A DNA stretch of 64,000 nucleotides from Actinocorallia herbida (GTDB taxonomy: Bacteria > Actinomycetota > Actinomycetes > Streptosporangiales > Streptosporangiaceae): positions 8,866,001-8,930,000 of the forward strand of contig NZ_RJKE01000001.1 in assembly GCF_003751225.1 (NCBI RefSeq), read 5' to 3'. Position numbers and translations under genes: made by a program. This document shows, piece after piece, positions 27,801 to 36,381 of this stretch. Within the stretch, counting starts at the first letter, position 1, and every line of letters starts with the position of its first letter. Under the pieces are notes generated by a model that was not told the origin of the DNA, made no database searches, and saw only the letters and a program-made list of their open reading frames with translations.

Positions 27801-28055
27801 ATGGCTGCTCCGAATCCGACCTGCTACCCGCTGCTGAAGCTCAAGACTCCGAACATGACGGGCAACCCCGTCGAGGACGCGCAGCTGCGGCTCAACCACC
27901 ACAAGGCCAACCCTGCGGTTACCGTCGATGGAATCTTCGGACCCAAGACGGCCGAGGCAGTGAAAAAGTTCCAGGCGCGCCACGGCATCGACCAGGACGG
28001 CGAGATCGGGCCGAAGACGTGGACCGAACTCCTGGAAGTGAAAGTGACGGCCTAG
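27801..28055 (+). CDS. Small peptidoglycan-binding-domain protein
   Basis: 84 aa from ATG 27801 with GGGAGAA Shine-Dalgarno. Almost the whole protein is one PG_binding_1 repeat: VEDAQLRLNHH, VDGIFGPKTAEAVKKFQARH and DGEIGPKTWTELL. No signal peptide is visible, so it is either exported by another route, contained in the cytoplasm or used inside a larger assembly; stand-alone domains of this sort are found next to phage or secretion genes. It is the last chromosomal gene before the integrated element. Confidence 0.8.
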   Translation: MAAPNPTCYPLLKLKTPNMTGNPVEDAQLRLNHHKANPAVTVDGIFGPKTAEAVKKFQARHGIDQDGEIGPKTWTELLEVKVTA

Positions 28056-28222
28056 GCTTCCCACATCGGCGAAAGGGCGAGTTTCCCCGGCGAAAATGCC
28101 GAATCGGCAATCTCCGGCGACTCCGATCCGCCTGCGGAAATGCCTCCACGACCTGAAGCAGACTCGGGAACGCCTTCGCCTCCCGGACGCAGCGCGCAGC
28201 CCAAGCCGACCCGGCAAGCCCG

Positions 28223-28267
28223 GAAACAAACAAAGACCCCGCCCGGGACTCACATCCCGGCGGGGCC
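28223..28267 (-). terminator. Original tRNA-Gly terminator, displaced by integration
   Basis: Arms 28235-28248 and 28255-28267 (GACCCCGCC... / ...GGCGGGGCC) form a strong stem; on the minus strand it is followed by CTTTGTTTG. It lies just downstream of the tRNA 3'-end fragment at 28278-28319 in minus orientation, as expected for the terminator of the gene before insertion. Confidence 0.75.
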
Positions 28268-28277
28268 TTCGCGATCT

Positions 28278-28319
28278 GAGCGGATGACGGGAATCGAACC
28301 CGCGTGGTCAGCTTGGGAA
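28278..28319 (-). repeat. Left attachment site (tRNA-Gly 3'-end fragment)
   Basis: 42 bp identical to 45450-45491, covering the T arm, acceptor 3' strand and anticodon 3' side of tRNA-Gly. Identity stops sharply on both sides, and the other half of the tRNA is absent, so this is the displaced attachment-site copy. Confidence 0.9.
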
Positions 28320-28441
28320 CTCGATTTCGCGTCAGATTAAGTTTCTACAGTCGATCATCGTTTGGCATTAAAGTGCAGGTCAGAGGCATGATCACATGCC
28401 AATCACTACCACTCGGCAACACTGCGTATCAGCACGATCCA

Positions 28442-28468
28442 GTGACAAATGAGTGACAAATGATCTTG
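28442..28468 (+). promoter_or_regulatory. Integrase arm-type sites, left end
   Basis: GTGACAAAT at 28442-28450 and GTGACAAATGATCTTG at 28453-28468, period 11 bp. The same 16-mer and an upstream GTGACAAA with the same period occur at 45374-45400 near the other end. Pairs of this kind beside att cores are typical integrase arm-binding sites. Confidence 0.7.
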
Positions 28469-28475
28469 ACCTGAG

Positions 28476-29962
28476 GTGATCGAAATAGGCTTCACGAGAG
28501 CACGCAAGGGCGAGCACGGACGAGTCGGTTACCAGGCCCTCTACGACGACGCCCGAGGCGTCCGCCAGACCGCCGGAACCTTCGACACCAGGAAGGAAGC
28601 CGACAAGGCCTGGCAAGCCGCCGAAGCCAAGATCGCCGAAGGAAAATCCTGGGACCCGCGCCGAGGCAGACAGAAGTTCGGCAAGTACGTCGAGGCGACC
28701 TGGCTACCGAACCACCGCATGGAACTCAGCACAAAACAGGACTACCTGTCCGCCCTGCGACGGCACATCCTCCCGTACTTCGGCGAGATGAAGCTCCAGG
28801 AGATCACCTCCCAGGACGTCCGAGCCTGGCTCACCGAACTCAAGCGCTCCGGCGTAGGCCTCCGCCGCATCGAGTTCTGCAAGGTCTCGGTCCTCAACGC
28901 CATCTTCACCACCGCCGTCACCGACGGCGTGATCCTCCTCCACCCGGCCCACAACGTCCCCACCGACCCGGTCCCCACCCAGCCCCGCCGCATCATCACC
29001 GCCGAGCAGTTCGACCGCATCTACGCGGCGCTCCCTGACGAAGACTCCCGCCTCCTGGTCGAGACCGCCATCGAAAGCGGCCTCCGCTGGGGCGAACTCA
29101 CCGAACTCCGCGTCAAGGACCTGGACTTCGACACGGGCATCCTCACCGTCAGCCGCGTCGTCCTCTACCTCTCCCCCGAAGTCCACCCCGAGGGCAAGCA
29201 CTTCCTCGTCAAGCCCTACCCCAAGAGCAAGAAGTGGCGAAAGCTCAAGCTCAGCCCCCAGATCATCACCAAGCTCCAAGCCCACACCGAGTCCCGCCAC
29301 CTCAAGGAAGACGACCTACTCTTCTCCCGCCACATCCCCAAAGAGGAAACAGCCCTGAAGGTCATCGAGCCCGCCAAGGACCTCGGCTGGACCCCTCCCA
29401 ACGCCCAGGCCCGCAGCTACCGCCACGGCACCACCACCGCCTACGGCCTGGGCAAATGCCGCTGCCCCCACTGCCGAGCAGCCGTCACCGCCTACCGAGC
29501 CAAACGCCGAGCCGAAGGCAAAGACACCGCCCGCACCCCCGCCCCATCGACCCCGACCCCCACATCCCCGCCTCCACCTTCAGAAGCAAAACCTGGACCC
29601 CCGCCTGCCAAGCCGCCCACCTCACCCACAAACCCAAATTCCACGACCTCCGCCACGCCCACGCCTCCTGGCTCCTAGCCGGCGGCGCCGACCTCCAAGT
29701 CGTCAAAGAACGCCTAGGCCACGCCAAGATCTCCACCACCGAGCGCTACCTCCACACCCTCCCCACCGCCGACGCCACCGCCCTAGACGCCCTCAACAAG
29801 ATCCGCGCACCCAAGTCCCCGACCACCCCCGATTCGGCCGACCCCGACCTGCAAGCCCAACTGGAAGCCGCCAACAAGAAGATCGCGCAACTCCAGGCGG
29901 TCATCGCCCAACAAGTCCTGGACCAGCACCTCAACAACACCCCGGACCTCCGTCTCGCGTAA
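28476..29962 (+). pseudogene. Tyrosine recombinase integrase split by a frameshift
   Basis: The N-terminal part runs from GTG 28476 in one frame: arm-binding region (GRVGYQALYDDARGVRQTAG), SAM-like core domain and catalytic Arg in ESGLRWGELTELRVKDLD. The C-terminal catalytic box FHDLRHAHASWLLAGG (HxxR), RLGHAKISTTERYLH (His and Tyr nucleophile) is in the -1 frame and ends at 29962. The switch must occur around 29530-29560 in a C-rich stretch. A CRCPHC insert just before it is also found in other actinomycete integrases. One-base deletion, sequencing error or frameshifting are possible; as read, no single protein has all catalytic residues. The gene sits next to the left attachment site. Confidence 0.8.
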
Positions 29963-29970
29963 CCGACACG

Positions 29971-29999
29971 GGTGGGGCTGCCCAGTGGGCAACCCCACC
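29971..29999 (+). terminator. Terminator after the integrase
   Basis: GGTGGGG-CT-GCCC (29971-29983) pairs with GGGC-AA-CCCCACC (29987-29999) around a 3-base loop, 9 bp after the integrase stop. Confidence 0.7.
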
Positions 30000-30094
30000 A
30001 CCCTCTGTGCATCCGCGTTTCACTCGACTAGCGTGCGGCCCGAAGAATTGATCGAATTCTTTCTACCCCGCAGCCTCGCACTTTGCTAGATAAC

Positions 30095-30394
30095 TCAATG
30101 CCTCTGGCTACCGAGATAGTTACCATGAGCGTCATAGAAATCATTGCCACGCTGATAGCCAGTGTAGTTGCCATGAGCGTCGTAGAAGTTGATCACCCCA
30201 TCGGTGCCGCGTCCTGCGTTCATTACCCCAGCGGTGTAATCGAGTGACTGCTGTGGATCGTAGGCGGCTGGTCCGGGCCGTCCGCTCGGCTGATTGGGCG
30301 TGAAGGTGGCGCCGTGATGCTCACTATAGGAAACTCGACCACCGTGCCAGGCGAATCGGCAGAGGTTGACAACGGCAATAATTAGGCGAAGCAC
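30095..30394 (-). CDS. Small hypothetical protein with FYDAHGNY repeats
   Basis: 99 aa from GTG 30394. A hydrophobic N-terminus (LRLIIAVVNLCRFAW) is followed by a polar linker (PNQPSGRPGPAAYDP) and two short repeats, INFYDAHGNYTGYQR and NDFYDAHGNYLGSQR, at the C-terminus. Such YD-x-G-xx-G hairpin repeats recall small beta-hairpin or RHS-like units, but no family is assigned. Lower GC than the flanking chromosome and its place in the element suggest cargo. Confidence 0.5.
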   Translation of the reverse strand: MLRLIIAVVNLCRFAWHGGRVSYSEHHGATFTPNQPSGRPGPAAYDPQQSLDYTAGVMNAGRGTDGVINFYDAHGNYTGYQRGNDFYDAHGNYLGSQRH

Positions 30395-30689
30395 AAGCCA
30401 TGGAATGCCGAGGAGGCTGTGGAGGCGGCGCCTGATGCATGCAGGTATCCTTCCGAGGAAGCTGAGTGCAATCCACGGATTCTAAGGGAGCGGAGGTTCG
30501 CCTGACGGTCCTTTTCCCAGATTGGCCAATCCTCTCCTGGCAACGCGTCGGCGCGAGTACACGACAGTCAGGTACAACACTGCCCTCCGGCCATCTCGGT
30601 TACCCAATGCAACCCAGATTGAGCTCCCCAGTGCGACGGACAGCTCGAAGCTTCGCGCAGGCAGACCGGTTTCGGACGATCATGGATGC

Positions 30690-31163
30690 ATGGCGAGCAT
30701 GAGCGATTTCAAGGCGGGGCAGGTCCACCTGGGCGTGGTGAGTTCACTCGAGCCTTTCGGGGCTTTCGTGGATGTCGGTGGCTTGCGTGGTCTCGTGCGG
30801 GTGTCGGAGCTGTCTTGGCGACGGATTGACTCGGTCGCGGAGGTCGTCCGCGAGGGCCAGGAGGTCATGGTGATGGTCCGCCATGTAGATCTCGAGCGCG
30901 GCCAGATGTCGTTGTCGTTGAAAGCGTCGCAGGACGATCCGCTGGTCGAGGTGGCCCGTACTCCGTTGGGCAAGGTGCTCACTGGTCCGGTGACGAAGGT
31001 CGTCCCGATCGGGGCTTTCGTTGAGTTGGTCGAGGGCATCGAGGGGCTCGTTCCTGCGGCTGACTTCCACGAGGGGCAACTGCCGGTCTGCGGCCAGCAG
31101 CTCCGGGTCTGTCTCCGTGAGATCAATCTTCAGCGGCGCCGGGTAAGACTCGCGTTGGCGTGA
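30690..31163 (+). CDS. Protein with two S1 RNA-binding domains
   Basis: 157 aa; ATG 30690 (ATG 30699 also possible). Domain 1: FKAGQVHLGVVSSLEPFGAF with VRVSELSWRRID and LSLKASQDD; domain 2: GKVLTGPVTKVVPIGAFVEL with VPAADFHEG and RRVRLAL. The G-xV-xxxxxFGAFVDV pattern is the S1/OB-fold nucleic-acid signature, as in ribosomal protein S1. It is much shorter than S1 (four to six domains). Why a mobile element carries it is unknown; binding of mRNA or a guide to a nuclease would be possible. A related single-domain protein is encoded at 32040. Confidence 0.8.
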   Translation: MASMSDFKAGQVHLGVVSSLEPFGAFVDVGGLRGLVRVSELSWRRIDSVAEVVREGQEVMVMVRHVDLERGQMSLSLKASQDDPLVEVARTPLGKVLTGPVTKVVPIGAFVELVEGIEGLVPAADFHEGQLPVCGQQLRVCLREINLQRRRVRLALA

Positions 31164-31411
31164 ACGGTTGGATTGCCGTCTGTGGCACCCAACTCACCAA
31201 CACAACCAAATCAGTTGATCATCGCAGGCCCGGCCTCTCAACATGTGGCACGAGAACTCATCGACAAAGCCAGCCGACATGGGCGGGACGGCGTACTGGG
31301 CGGCCAAGCCACGAACTCCGAACGGCAGAACTCTCCCCAGTACCTCACGACCTGGCCACAATGCTCCAGTTCGGAGGGCCTCGTCGCAGTCCCGGGTCCT
31401 AACGTCGCGGC

Positions 31412-31786
31412 ATGGACGCCAGCAGAGCAGCCGCAGAACGCGCCGGCCAGGTCGGCGGCCGCCACTACACCGAATGGGTTCCCGTCCTCAACGAGATGCG
31501 TACGCAGAAGCGAGACGACGAAAGCCTTGTTCTGCTCGGGAAGATCCTTGCTGCGGTCGAGGAGGCTTCGGCTATCCAGCAGACCCCGGACCTTCCTCCC
31601 GGCCACTGGATCGCGCCCGGCTACTACGAACGGGTGGCCACCATCCATCGCAAGCGCAAGGACTACGCGGCAGAGGTCGCCGTCCTCGAGCGGTACCAGA
31701 AACTCGTAGACTGGCGGGAGTCGAAACTGTCGGCCCGGCTGGAGAAGGCGCGCGCCCTGCTCGCCAAAGCTGAGAGCGCGAACTAG
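31412..31786 (+). CDS. Hypothetical helical protein
   Basis: 124 aa from ATG 31412, preceded by a TAACGT box (31399-31404) 7 bases upstream, leaderless type. Mainly helical, with a segment ERVATIHRKRKDYAAEVAVLERY that resembles single TPR-like helices, flanked by charged residues. No catalytic motif or membrane segment. Similar short proteins occur in actinomycete accessory regions; function unknown. Confidence 0.6.
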   Translation: MDASRAAAERAGQVGGRHYTEWVPVLNEMRTQKRDDESLVLLGKILAAVEEASAIQQTPDLPPGHWIAPGYYERVATIHRKRKDYAAEVAVLERYQKLVDWRESKLSARLEKARALLAKAESAN

Positions 31787-32039
31787 GTGAGGCGTCCTTA
31801 ACCCTCAGCCGCAGTGGCAGCCCCGGCGCCGTCTCTATCGCGTGCTCCCGTCGCCATCGCCGGTGTGGCCAGCCTCGTAGTCATCCAAGTGGCTACTGGG
31901 CCGGGGCATCAGAGCGTGCACATGATGCCCACACCGTTGCAGGGACGGATCTCGAAGCGCTCACAGTTCCGCGCTCTCCGCGAGCAAGCTTCGTGGATTG
32001 AGCTAGGAGTGGGCACTCATTCGAGCGATCATTGCAAGA

Positions 32040-32528
32040 ATGGCCGTTATGCAACGTTTTGAGGTTGAGAGTCTTGCACTTCTCCCTGGGCAGCGCGTCC
32101 AGGCGAAGGTTCTCAGCCACGAGCCGTGGGGACTCATGACGTCAATCGAGGGATACGAGCACCTCGGCTCTTCCATCGACCTGTTCCAGCAGGGCGCCCC
32201 TCCGCCCAGCCACGAGCAGTGGCCGGAGTTGTATCCCGTCGGATCGGCGATCGACGCCGTGGTCATGAGAATCAGCCGAGAGCACGCGCCGGCCTGGGTC
32301 CGGTTGAGTATCCGGCCGGAGGAGCTCCAGGCCTTCCGCGTAATGTGCGACTTCTGCCTGAAGTCCACGATCTTGAGTCCGGGAGGCGACGGTCTCGTCT
32401 TGGACATCCGCAGTAACGACGGTGCCGGTGCCACTACGGTCATCGCGCATCGCGAATGCCTAGTCGAGCGTGTAAGCCCGGGAAGCGTTGGCCAACAGGC
32501 ACGAATCCGCAAGGTCGGTAGGCCTTAA
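32040..32528 (+). CDS. Hypothetical protein with S1/OB-like N-terminal domain
   Basis: 162 aa; start ATG 32040 or 32049. Residues 10-90 resemble an S1/OB fold (PGQRVQAKVLSHEPWGLMTS, YPVGSAIDAVVMRI, WVRLSIRPEEL), but the second half has no recognisable domain and contains CDFC at about residue 105. It is the second RNA-binding-like gene of the element and lies just before the IS3 element; whether it continues into the IS is not indicated. Confidence 0.55.
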   Translation: MAVMQRFEVESLALLPGQRVQAKVLSHEPWGLMTSIEGYEHLGSSIDLFQQGAPPPSHEQWPELYPVGSAIDAVVMRISREHAPAWVRLSIRPEELQAFRVMCDFCLKSTILSPGGDGLVLDIRSNDGAGATTVIAHRECLVERVSPGSVGQQARIRKVGRP

Positions 32529-32652
32529 GCCCGGCAGCTTCGGCTTCCCGTCGGGGCGATGCCCGATAGGGGCGGCTAAGGACGATTGAGCCGCCCCGAA
32601 GGTTCCGGACAGTGGCCCCACTAGAATGGGGTAGTCCGGAAAGGTAAGTGAT

Positions 32653-32943
32653 TTGGCTCGTTCGAAGAGGAATTACTCTCCTGAATATCGGCAGGAAGCC
32701 GCCAGGTTGGTGGTGGATTCTTCCCGTCCGATCGCACAGGTCGCGAAGGAGCTCGGCATCAATGCCGGGACTCTGGCGAATTGGGTGAGTGCGTACCGGC
32801 GTGAGAATGCCGGGGAAGAGGCTCCTTTGACGCTCGATGAGCGGGTGCGCCTGAAGGAGCAGGAACGCGAGATCCAGGAACTCAAGATGGAGCTCGAGTT
32901 CGTAAAAAAAGCGGCGTTGTACTTCGCTCGGGAGCAGCGGTGA
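32653..32943 (+). CDS. IS3-family transposase OrfA
   Basis: 96 aa from TTG 32653. HTH region YSPEYRQEAARLVVDSSRPI followed by AQVAKELGINAGTLANWVSAYR, then a leucine-zipper-like C-terminus (LKEQEREIQELKMELEFVKKAA). OrfA binds the IS ends. A run of seven A residues at 32904-32910 near its end would allow -1 frameshifting into OrfB; orfA and orfB also overlap by GTGA at 32940-32943. Confidence 0.93.
   Translation: MARSKRNYSPEYRQEAARLVVDSSRPIAQVAKELGINAGTLANWVSAYRRENAGEEAPLTLDERVRLKEQEREIQELKMELEFVKKAALYFAREQR
32904..32910 (+). promoter_or_regulatory. Programmed -1 frameshift site in IS3 orfA
   Basis: A-AAA-AAA in the orfA frame (GTA AAA AAA GCG) fits the X-XXY-YYZ slippery pattern. After a -1 shift the frame is open through GTG 32940 into OrfB, giving the fused OrfAB transposase typical of the IS3 family. 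Confidence 0.75.
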
Positions 32944-33848
32944 CCTCGAAGTACGAGTTCATCGACGCGGAGTACGCCAACCCTTCGGTCGTCATCGGCG
33001 ATAGATCGCCGGCAATCGTTCAGATGTGCGCATGGCTGGGTGTCTCGCGCTCGGGATTCTACGAATGGAGAAGCCGGCCGGAGTCGGCGACCGCGCGGCG
33101 CCGCGATGAGCTGAAGGCGTGGGTGAGGCACTTCTTCGACGTTTCCGATGGGACGTACGGGTATCGGCGGATCCACACCGATCTGGTGGAACAGGGCGTG
33201 CCCGCCGGGCCGGAGCTCGTCCGCTCGGTCATGCGGGAGCTGGGGCTGGAGCCCTGCCAGCCCAGGCCATGGCGCGTCGGGCTGACCGAGCAGGACGGCC
33301 AGGCCCACCACGTGCCCGACCTCGTGCAGCGCGACTTCACCGCGTCCGCCCCCGGCGAAAAACTCGTCGGCGACATCACCTACGTCGAAACATGGGAGGG
33401 CTGGATCTATCTGGCGACGGTGATCGACTGCTATTCCAGAGCCGTCATCGGCTGGGCGATCGGCGAGGACTACAAGACCCCGCTGATCGAGAAGGCGATC
33501 GGCATGGCGGCCCGAAACCACCGGCTGGCCGAAAGCGCGATATTTCACAGCGACCGCGGAAGCAATTACATGTCCAGGCAGTTCGCCGAGACCCTGCGGC
33601 GCCTCCGGCTACGGCAATCGACCGGGCGGACCGGAGTCTGCTGGGATAACGCACTCGCGGAATCCTTCTTCGCCGCGCTGAAGAACGAGCGCGTCCATCG
33701 GACGGAATATCCCACTCGAGAACACGCACGCCGGGACATCATCAAATACATCGAGCTCTGGTATAATCCCCGGCGACGGCATTCAGCACTCGGCAACAAG
33801 AGCCCGGCCCAGGTTCACACTGAACCTTTTCCATCACGCGTGCGCTGA
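32940..33848 (+). CDS. IS3-family transposase OrfB (catalytic)
   Basis: 302 aa; DDE integrase domain with catalytic residues in GDITYVET (D), FHSDRGSNY (D) and NALAESFFAALKNE (E), followed by the conserved YNPRRRHSALGNKSP end. It has an HTH_21-type segment (TYGYRRIHTDL). The last few residues lie beyond or at the proposed left boundary of the IS5-type insertion, so the native C-terminus may be slightly different. Probably made as an OrfAB fusion through the upstream A-run. Confidence 0.93.
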   Translation: MTSKYEFIDAEYANPSVVIGDRSPAIVQMCAWLGVSRSGFYEWRSRPESATARRRDELKAWVRHFFDVSDGTYGYRRIHTDLVEQGVPAGPELVRSVMRELGLEPCQPRPWRVGLTEQDGQAHHVPDLVQRDFTASAPGEKLVGDITYVETWEGWIYLATVIDCYSRAVIGWAIGEDYKTPLIEKAIGMAARNHRLAESAIFHSDRGSNYMSRQFAETLRRLRLRQSTGRTGVCWDNALAESFFAALKNERVHRTEYPTREHARRDIIKYIELWYNPRRRHSALGNKSPAQVHTEPFPSRVR

Positions 33849-34739
33849 TGCTTCGCGGTTTTGGAGGACGCTGATGGCCTTGGCGAGGTGGCCTGCGCGG
33901 TGCGGGCAGCAGCGGAGTTTGGCGAGGATCTTCCATGACTTCAGCTGGGCGTTCGCGCGTTCACCCGGGCCGCGGAGCTTGGCGTGCGCTCGGTTCGCCT
34001 GCTTCTGTGACGGCGGCTTGTTCTTGCCCTTGTACGGGACCAGGATCGCCGGGCCGGCGCCGACGTAGCCCTTGTCGGCCAAGACGATCAGCCCGCACGT
34101 GGCCAGGGCGCGGATGATGCCCCAGTTCCGGGCCGCTTTCAGGTCATGGATCGAGCCGGGCACCGCCCCCGACACCCACACGATCTGGCCATCCGGACCA
34201 GCGATGACCTGCAGATTCACCCCATGCTGCTTGTGCTTGCCCGAGAAGAACGGCCGGTCGGCGCGCAGGCGGTCGATCGCGATCAGGGTGCCGTCCAGGA
34301 TCACGTGTCCGACCCCGTCCTTCTTCGCCCGGGCGAGCGCCTTGCCCAGCTTCGGCGAGCGGGCCGACAACCACGCCACCACCTCGTTCACGTACCTCCA
34401 CGCGGTCGTCGTCCCCACCCCGAAACCCGCTCCGAGCTGCGCGAACGTATCCCCGTTCTTCAGATACGCCAGCGCCATCAACGCCTGCTTCCCGGCGTTC
34501 AACGCCCGGCCCTTGCTCTTCAACTTCGCCCGTTCCCGCCGGACAAGACCGGTCAGGTAGATCAGGGTCGAACGCGACAACGGCAGCGAAGCACGATAGA
34601 AAAGCACGTGAAACCTCTGGTCGGGGGCGGTTGGAGGTCAGAGACCACCTCTCCTACCAGGGGTTTCTTCACGTCCACGACCAACCGCGCCGCACGCAAT
34701 CAGGTCGTGATCAACAGCCCCTCAGAAGCTGCTGGAAAA
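33827..34739 (-). mobile_element. IS5-type insertion sequence inside the IS3 element
   Basis: Short imperfect inverted ends TTTTCCATCA (33827-33836) and TGCTGGAAAA (34730-34739) match in 9 of 10 positions and bracket a complete transposase gene. The exact ends and target duplication could not be fixed from the sequence alone. Confidence 0.5.
33834..34607 (-). CDS. IS5-family transposase (DDE_Tnp_4 type)
   Basis: 257 aa from GTG 34607. An N-terminal HTH (NAGKQALMALAYLKNGDTFA, GFGVGTTTAWRYVNEV) precedes the DDE core: HVILDGTLIAIDR (D), IVLADKGYVGAG (D) and GERANAQLKSWK (E). Length and motif order fit intact single-frame IS5-group transposases of actinomycetes. It is oriented opposite to the host IS3 genes, and its stop overlaps the last codons of orfB. 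Confidence 0.93.
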   Translation of the reverse strand: MLFYRASLPLSRSTLIYLTGLVRRERAKLKSKGRALNAGKQALMALAYLKNGDTFAQLGAGFGVGTTTAWRYVNEVVAWLSARSPKLGKALARAKKDGVGHVILDGTLIAIDRLRADRPFFSGKHKQHGVNLQVIAGPDGQIVWVSGAVPGSIHDLKAARNWGIIRALATCGLIVLADKGYVGAGPAILVPYKGKNKPPSQKQANRAHAKLRGPGERANAQLKSWKILAKLRCCPHRAGHLAKAISVLQNREASAHA

Positions 34740-34863
34740 CGCTCACTGAGTACCTGAACTCCCAGCTCTCAGCGTGAACTGACCGCAAATAGAGCTGTCC
34801 GGAATCAGCGGGGCACATCAGATCTACATGTGCGAGCGGTCGATCCTCCATGCCCCTCGTGCG

Positions 34864-36261
34864 TCAGCGATGCGCTGGCCGAGGGCGTTCCGCGGTGAGG
34901 ACGGAGCTGGCCCGGTCAAGGAAGTTCGCTACGGGTTGGGATGCTCGGTACGGGGTGAGGGCGGTGGTCAGCTGGGATAGGTGGCCTCGGCAGCGGGCCG
35001 AATCGACCTGGCCTTGGAGCAGGGTGAGGGACTGGTTCGCGTGGGCGAGGGCCTTCTCCAGGTCGGGGTGGGGCTGGCGGATGTAGGTGGTGGCCAGGAG
35101 GGTGTTGCGGAGGGCGTCTTCTCGGGAGTAATCGAGGCCCTGGAGGGATTGGCGCAGGTGGTGGCGGGCGCGGGTGTGGTCGCCGGTGCGCAGGTGGCAG
35201 TAGCCAGCTTGGCCGTGGGCGTGGGCCGGGGTCATCCAGTAGCTCCACGCCGGGTCGCTGGTCGTGGGGGCTGTGTCGGTCAGGGCGTCGAAGGCTTCGT
35301 CGATGGAGCGGCGGGTGTCGGTGTCGCGGCGGGCGGGGGTTGTGGTGCGGTCGTTGGCGTGGGCTTCGGCGAGGCGGAGGGACAGAATGGCCTTCACCTT
35401 GGGGCTGGTGCCGGGGTAGCCGGTTCGGGCGGTGTCGGCCAGGACGACGGCTTCCCGGTTGTGGTTGAGGTCTTTGGCCTGGCAGGACATGAAGCCGAGG
35501 ATGTTGGCGCCCAGGGCTCGGTCCCCGGCGGTGTGGGCGGCGTGGAGGCTGGCGATCCAGTAGCGCTGGGCTCGGGCGTGCTGGTCGGCGTCGAAGGCGA
35601 GGAATCCGGAGAGGCGGAGGAGTTCGCCAGCGGTGGCGTGGAGTCTGCGGCCGACCGTGTCGGTGTAGCGGCCCTCATTGAGGAGGGTGGAGACGTAGCG
35701 GAGGTGGTGGAGGACCAGGTCGAGGAGGTTGCCTCCGCCGACTCTGTCGTCCATGAGGCGGAGGTGGCCGGTCATCTCGTCGAGGTGGTCGACGACGTCG
35801 AGCGGAATCTTCGAACCTGATCTCCGGCCGATCTGTTCTGCCGGGTGGGCGATCAGCCATTCGTGGGCGGGAGCGGTGAGCGAGGACCCTGCAAGGAGAA
35901 GGAAGGTACGCCGGTCCATAGGGCTAGCGTCGGTGACGGTCTGCACGACTTGCAAGGTTCCGCAAGTCATCCACGTGAGGTGCAGGCCCGCGATGGCGGA
36001 GACGTACTCCATCTCGTCGGAGGGCCAGCCCAGGTCCGTGACGGCGATCGCGCGGCCGAGCTCCCGGCTGAGGACATGTGCGGCCAGCGAACGCCAGGGC
36101 GGGCGCGGAATCTCGCCCCTCATCCACTTGTACGGCGTCTTCGGATGGATGCGCTCGGGGCGGCCCAGGCTCTCGGCGGCGGCGTTGAGACGGCGGGCGA
36201 AGCGGTCTCCACTGAAGCCCAGCGTGGTGAGTAGCCCGCTCAGCGGGTGGGCATCGCCCAT
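34864..36261 (-). CDS. HTH regulator with TPR-like domain
   Basis: 465 aa, ATG 36261 with GGAGAA Shine-Dalgarno. Residues 1-70 form an XRE-like HTH (FARRLNAAAESLG, PKTPYKWMRGEIPRPPWRSL); from about 150 on the protein is all-helical with TPR-like units (ARAQRYWIASLHAAHTAGDR, HLRTGDHTRARHHLRQSL). Actinomycetes carry many such regulators beside anti-sigma-like ATPases; the pair here fits, as the HATPase gene lies 120 bp upstream on the same strand. It may regulate the element or host development. Its C-terminal end faces the IS3 right end. Confidence 0.8.
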   Translation of the reverse strand: MGDAHPLSGLLTTLGFSGDRFARRLNAAAESLGRPERIHPKTPYKWMRGEIPRPPWRSLAAHVLSRELGRAIAVTDLGWPSDEMEYVSAIAGLHLTWMTCGTLQVVQTVTDASPMDRRTFLLLAGSSLTAPAHEWLIAHPAEQIGRRSGSKIPLDVVDHLDEMTGHLRLMDDRVGGGNLLDLVLHHLRYVSTLLNEGRYTDTVGRRLHATAGELLRLSGFLAFDADQHARAQRYWIASLHAAHTAGDRALGANILGFMSCQAKDLNHNREAVVLADTARTGYPGTSPKVKAILSLRLAEAHANDRTTTPARRDTDTRRSIDEAFDALTDTAPTTSDPAWSYWMTPAHAHGQAGYCHLRTGDHTRARHHLRQSLQGLDYSREDALRNTLLATTYIRQPHPDLEKALAHANQSLTLLQGQVDSARCRGHLSQLTTALTPYRASQPVANFLDRASSVLTAERPRPAHR

Positions 36262-36381
36262 CGGCTTCTCCGTCGTTCGTCGTCGGCAGTCCTACTGAGA
36301 CGAACGGTAGAGCGGCCGTGTGCGCTCAGCTACGGTCGCTACCAGAACGCTACCGATTGCTTCGCCTTCCCGGGCTCCGCT

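Larger units (their letters stand above)
32593..34814 (+). mobile_element. IS3-family element interrupted by an IS5-type element
   Basis: Terminal inverted repeats GCCCCG-xx-GxTTCCGGACAG lie at 32593-32612 and 34795-34814 (17 of 20 positions match). The span is 2,222 bp; without the roughly 920-bp IS5-type insert it would be about 1.3 kb, the usual size of IS3 elements. OrfA/OrfB fill the left part and the IS5-type transposase lies on the opposite strand just after OrfB. Confidence 0.7.

Noticed and set aside
29530-29560. Programmed frameshifting in the integrase
   Set aside because: No X-XXY-YYZ slippery heptamer in phase; a deletion or sequence error is simpler.
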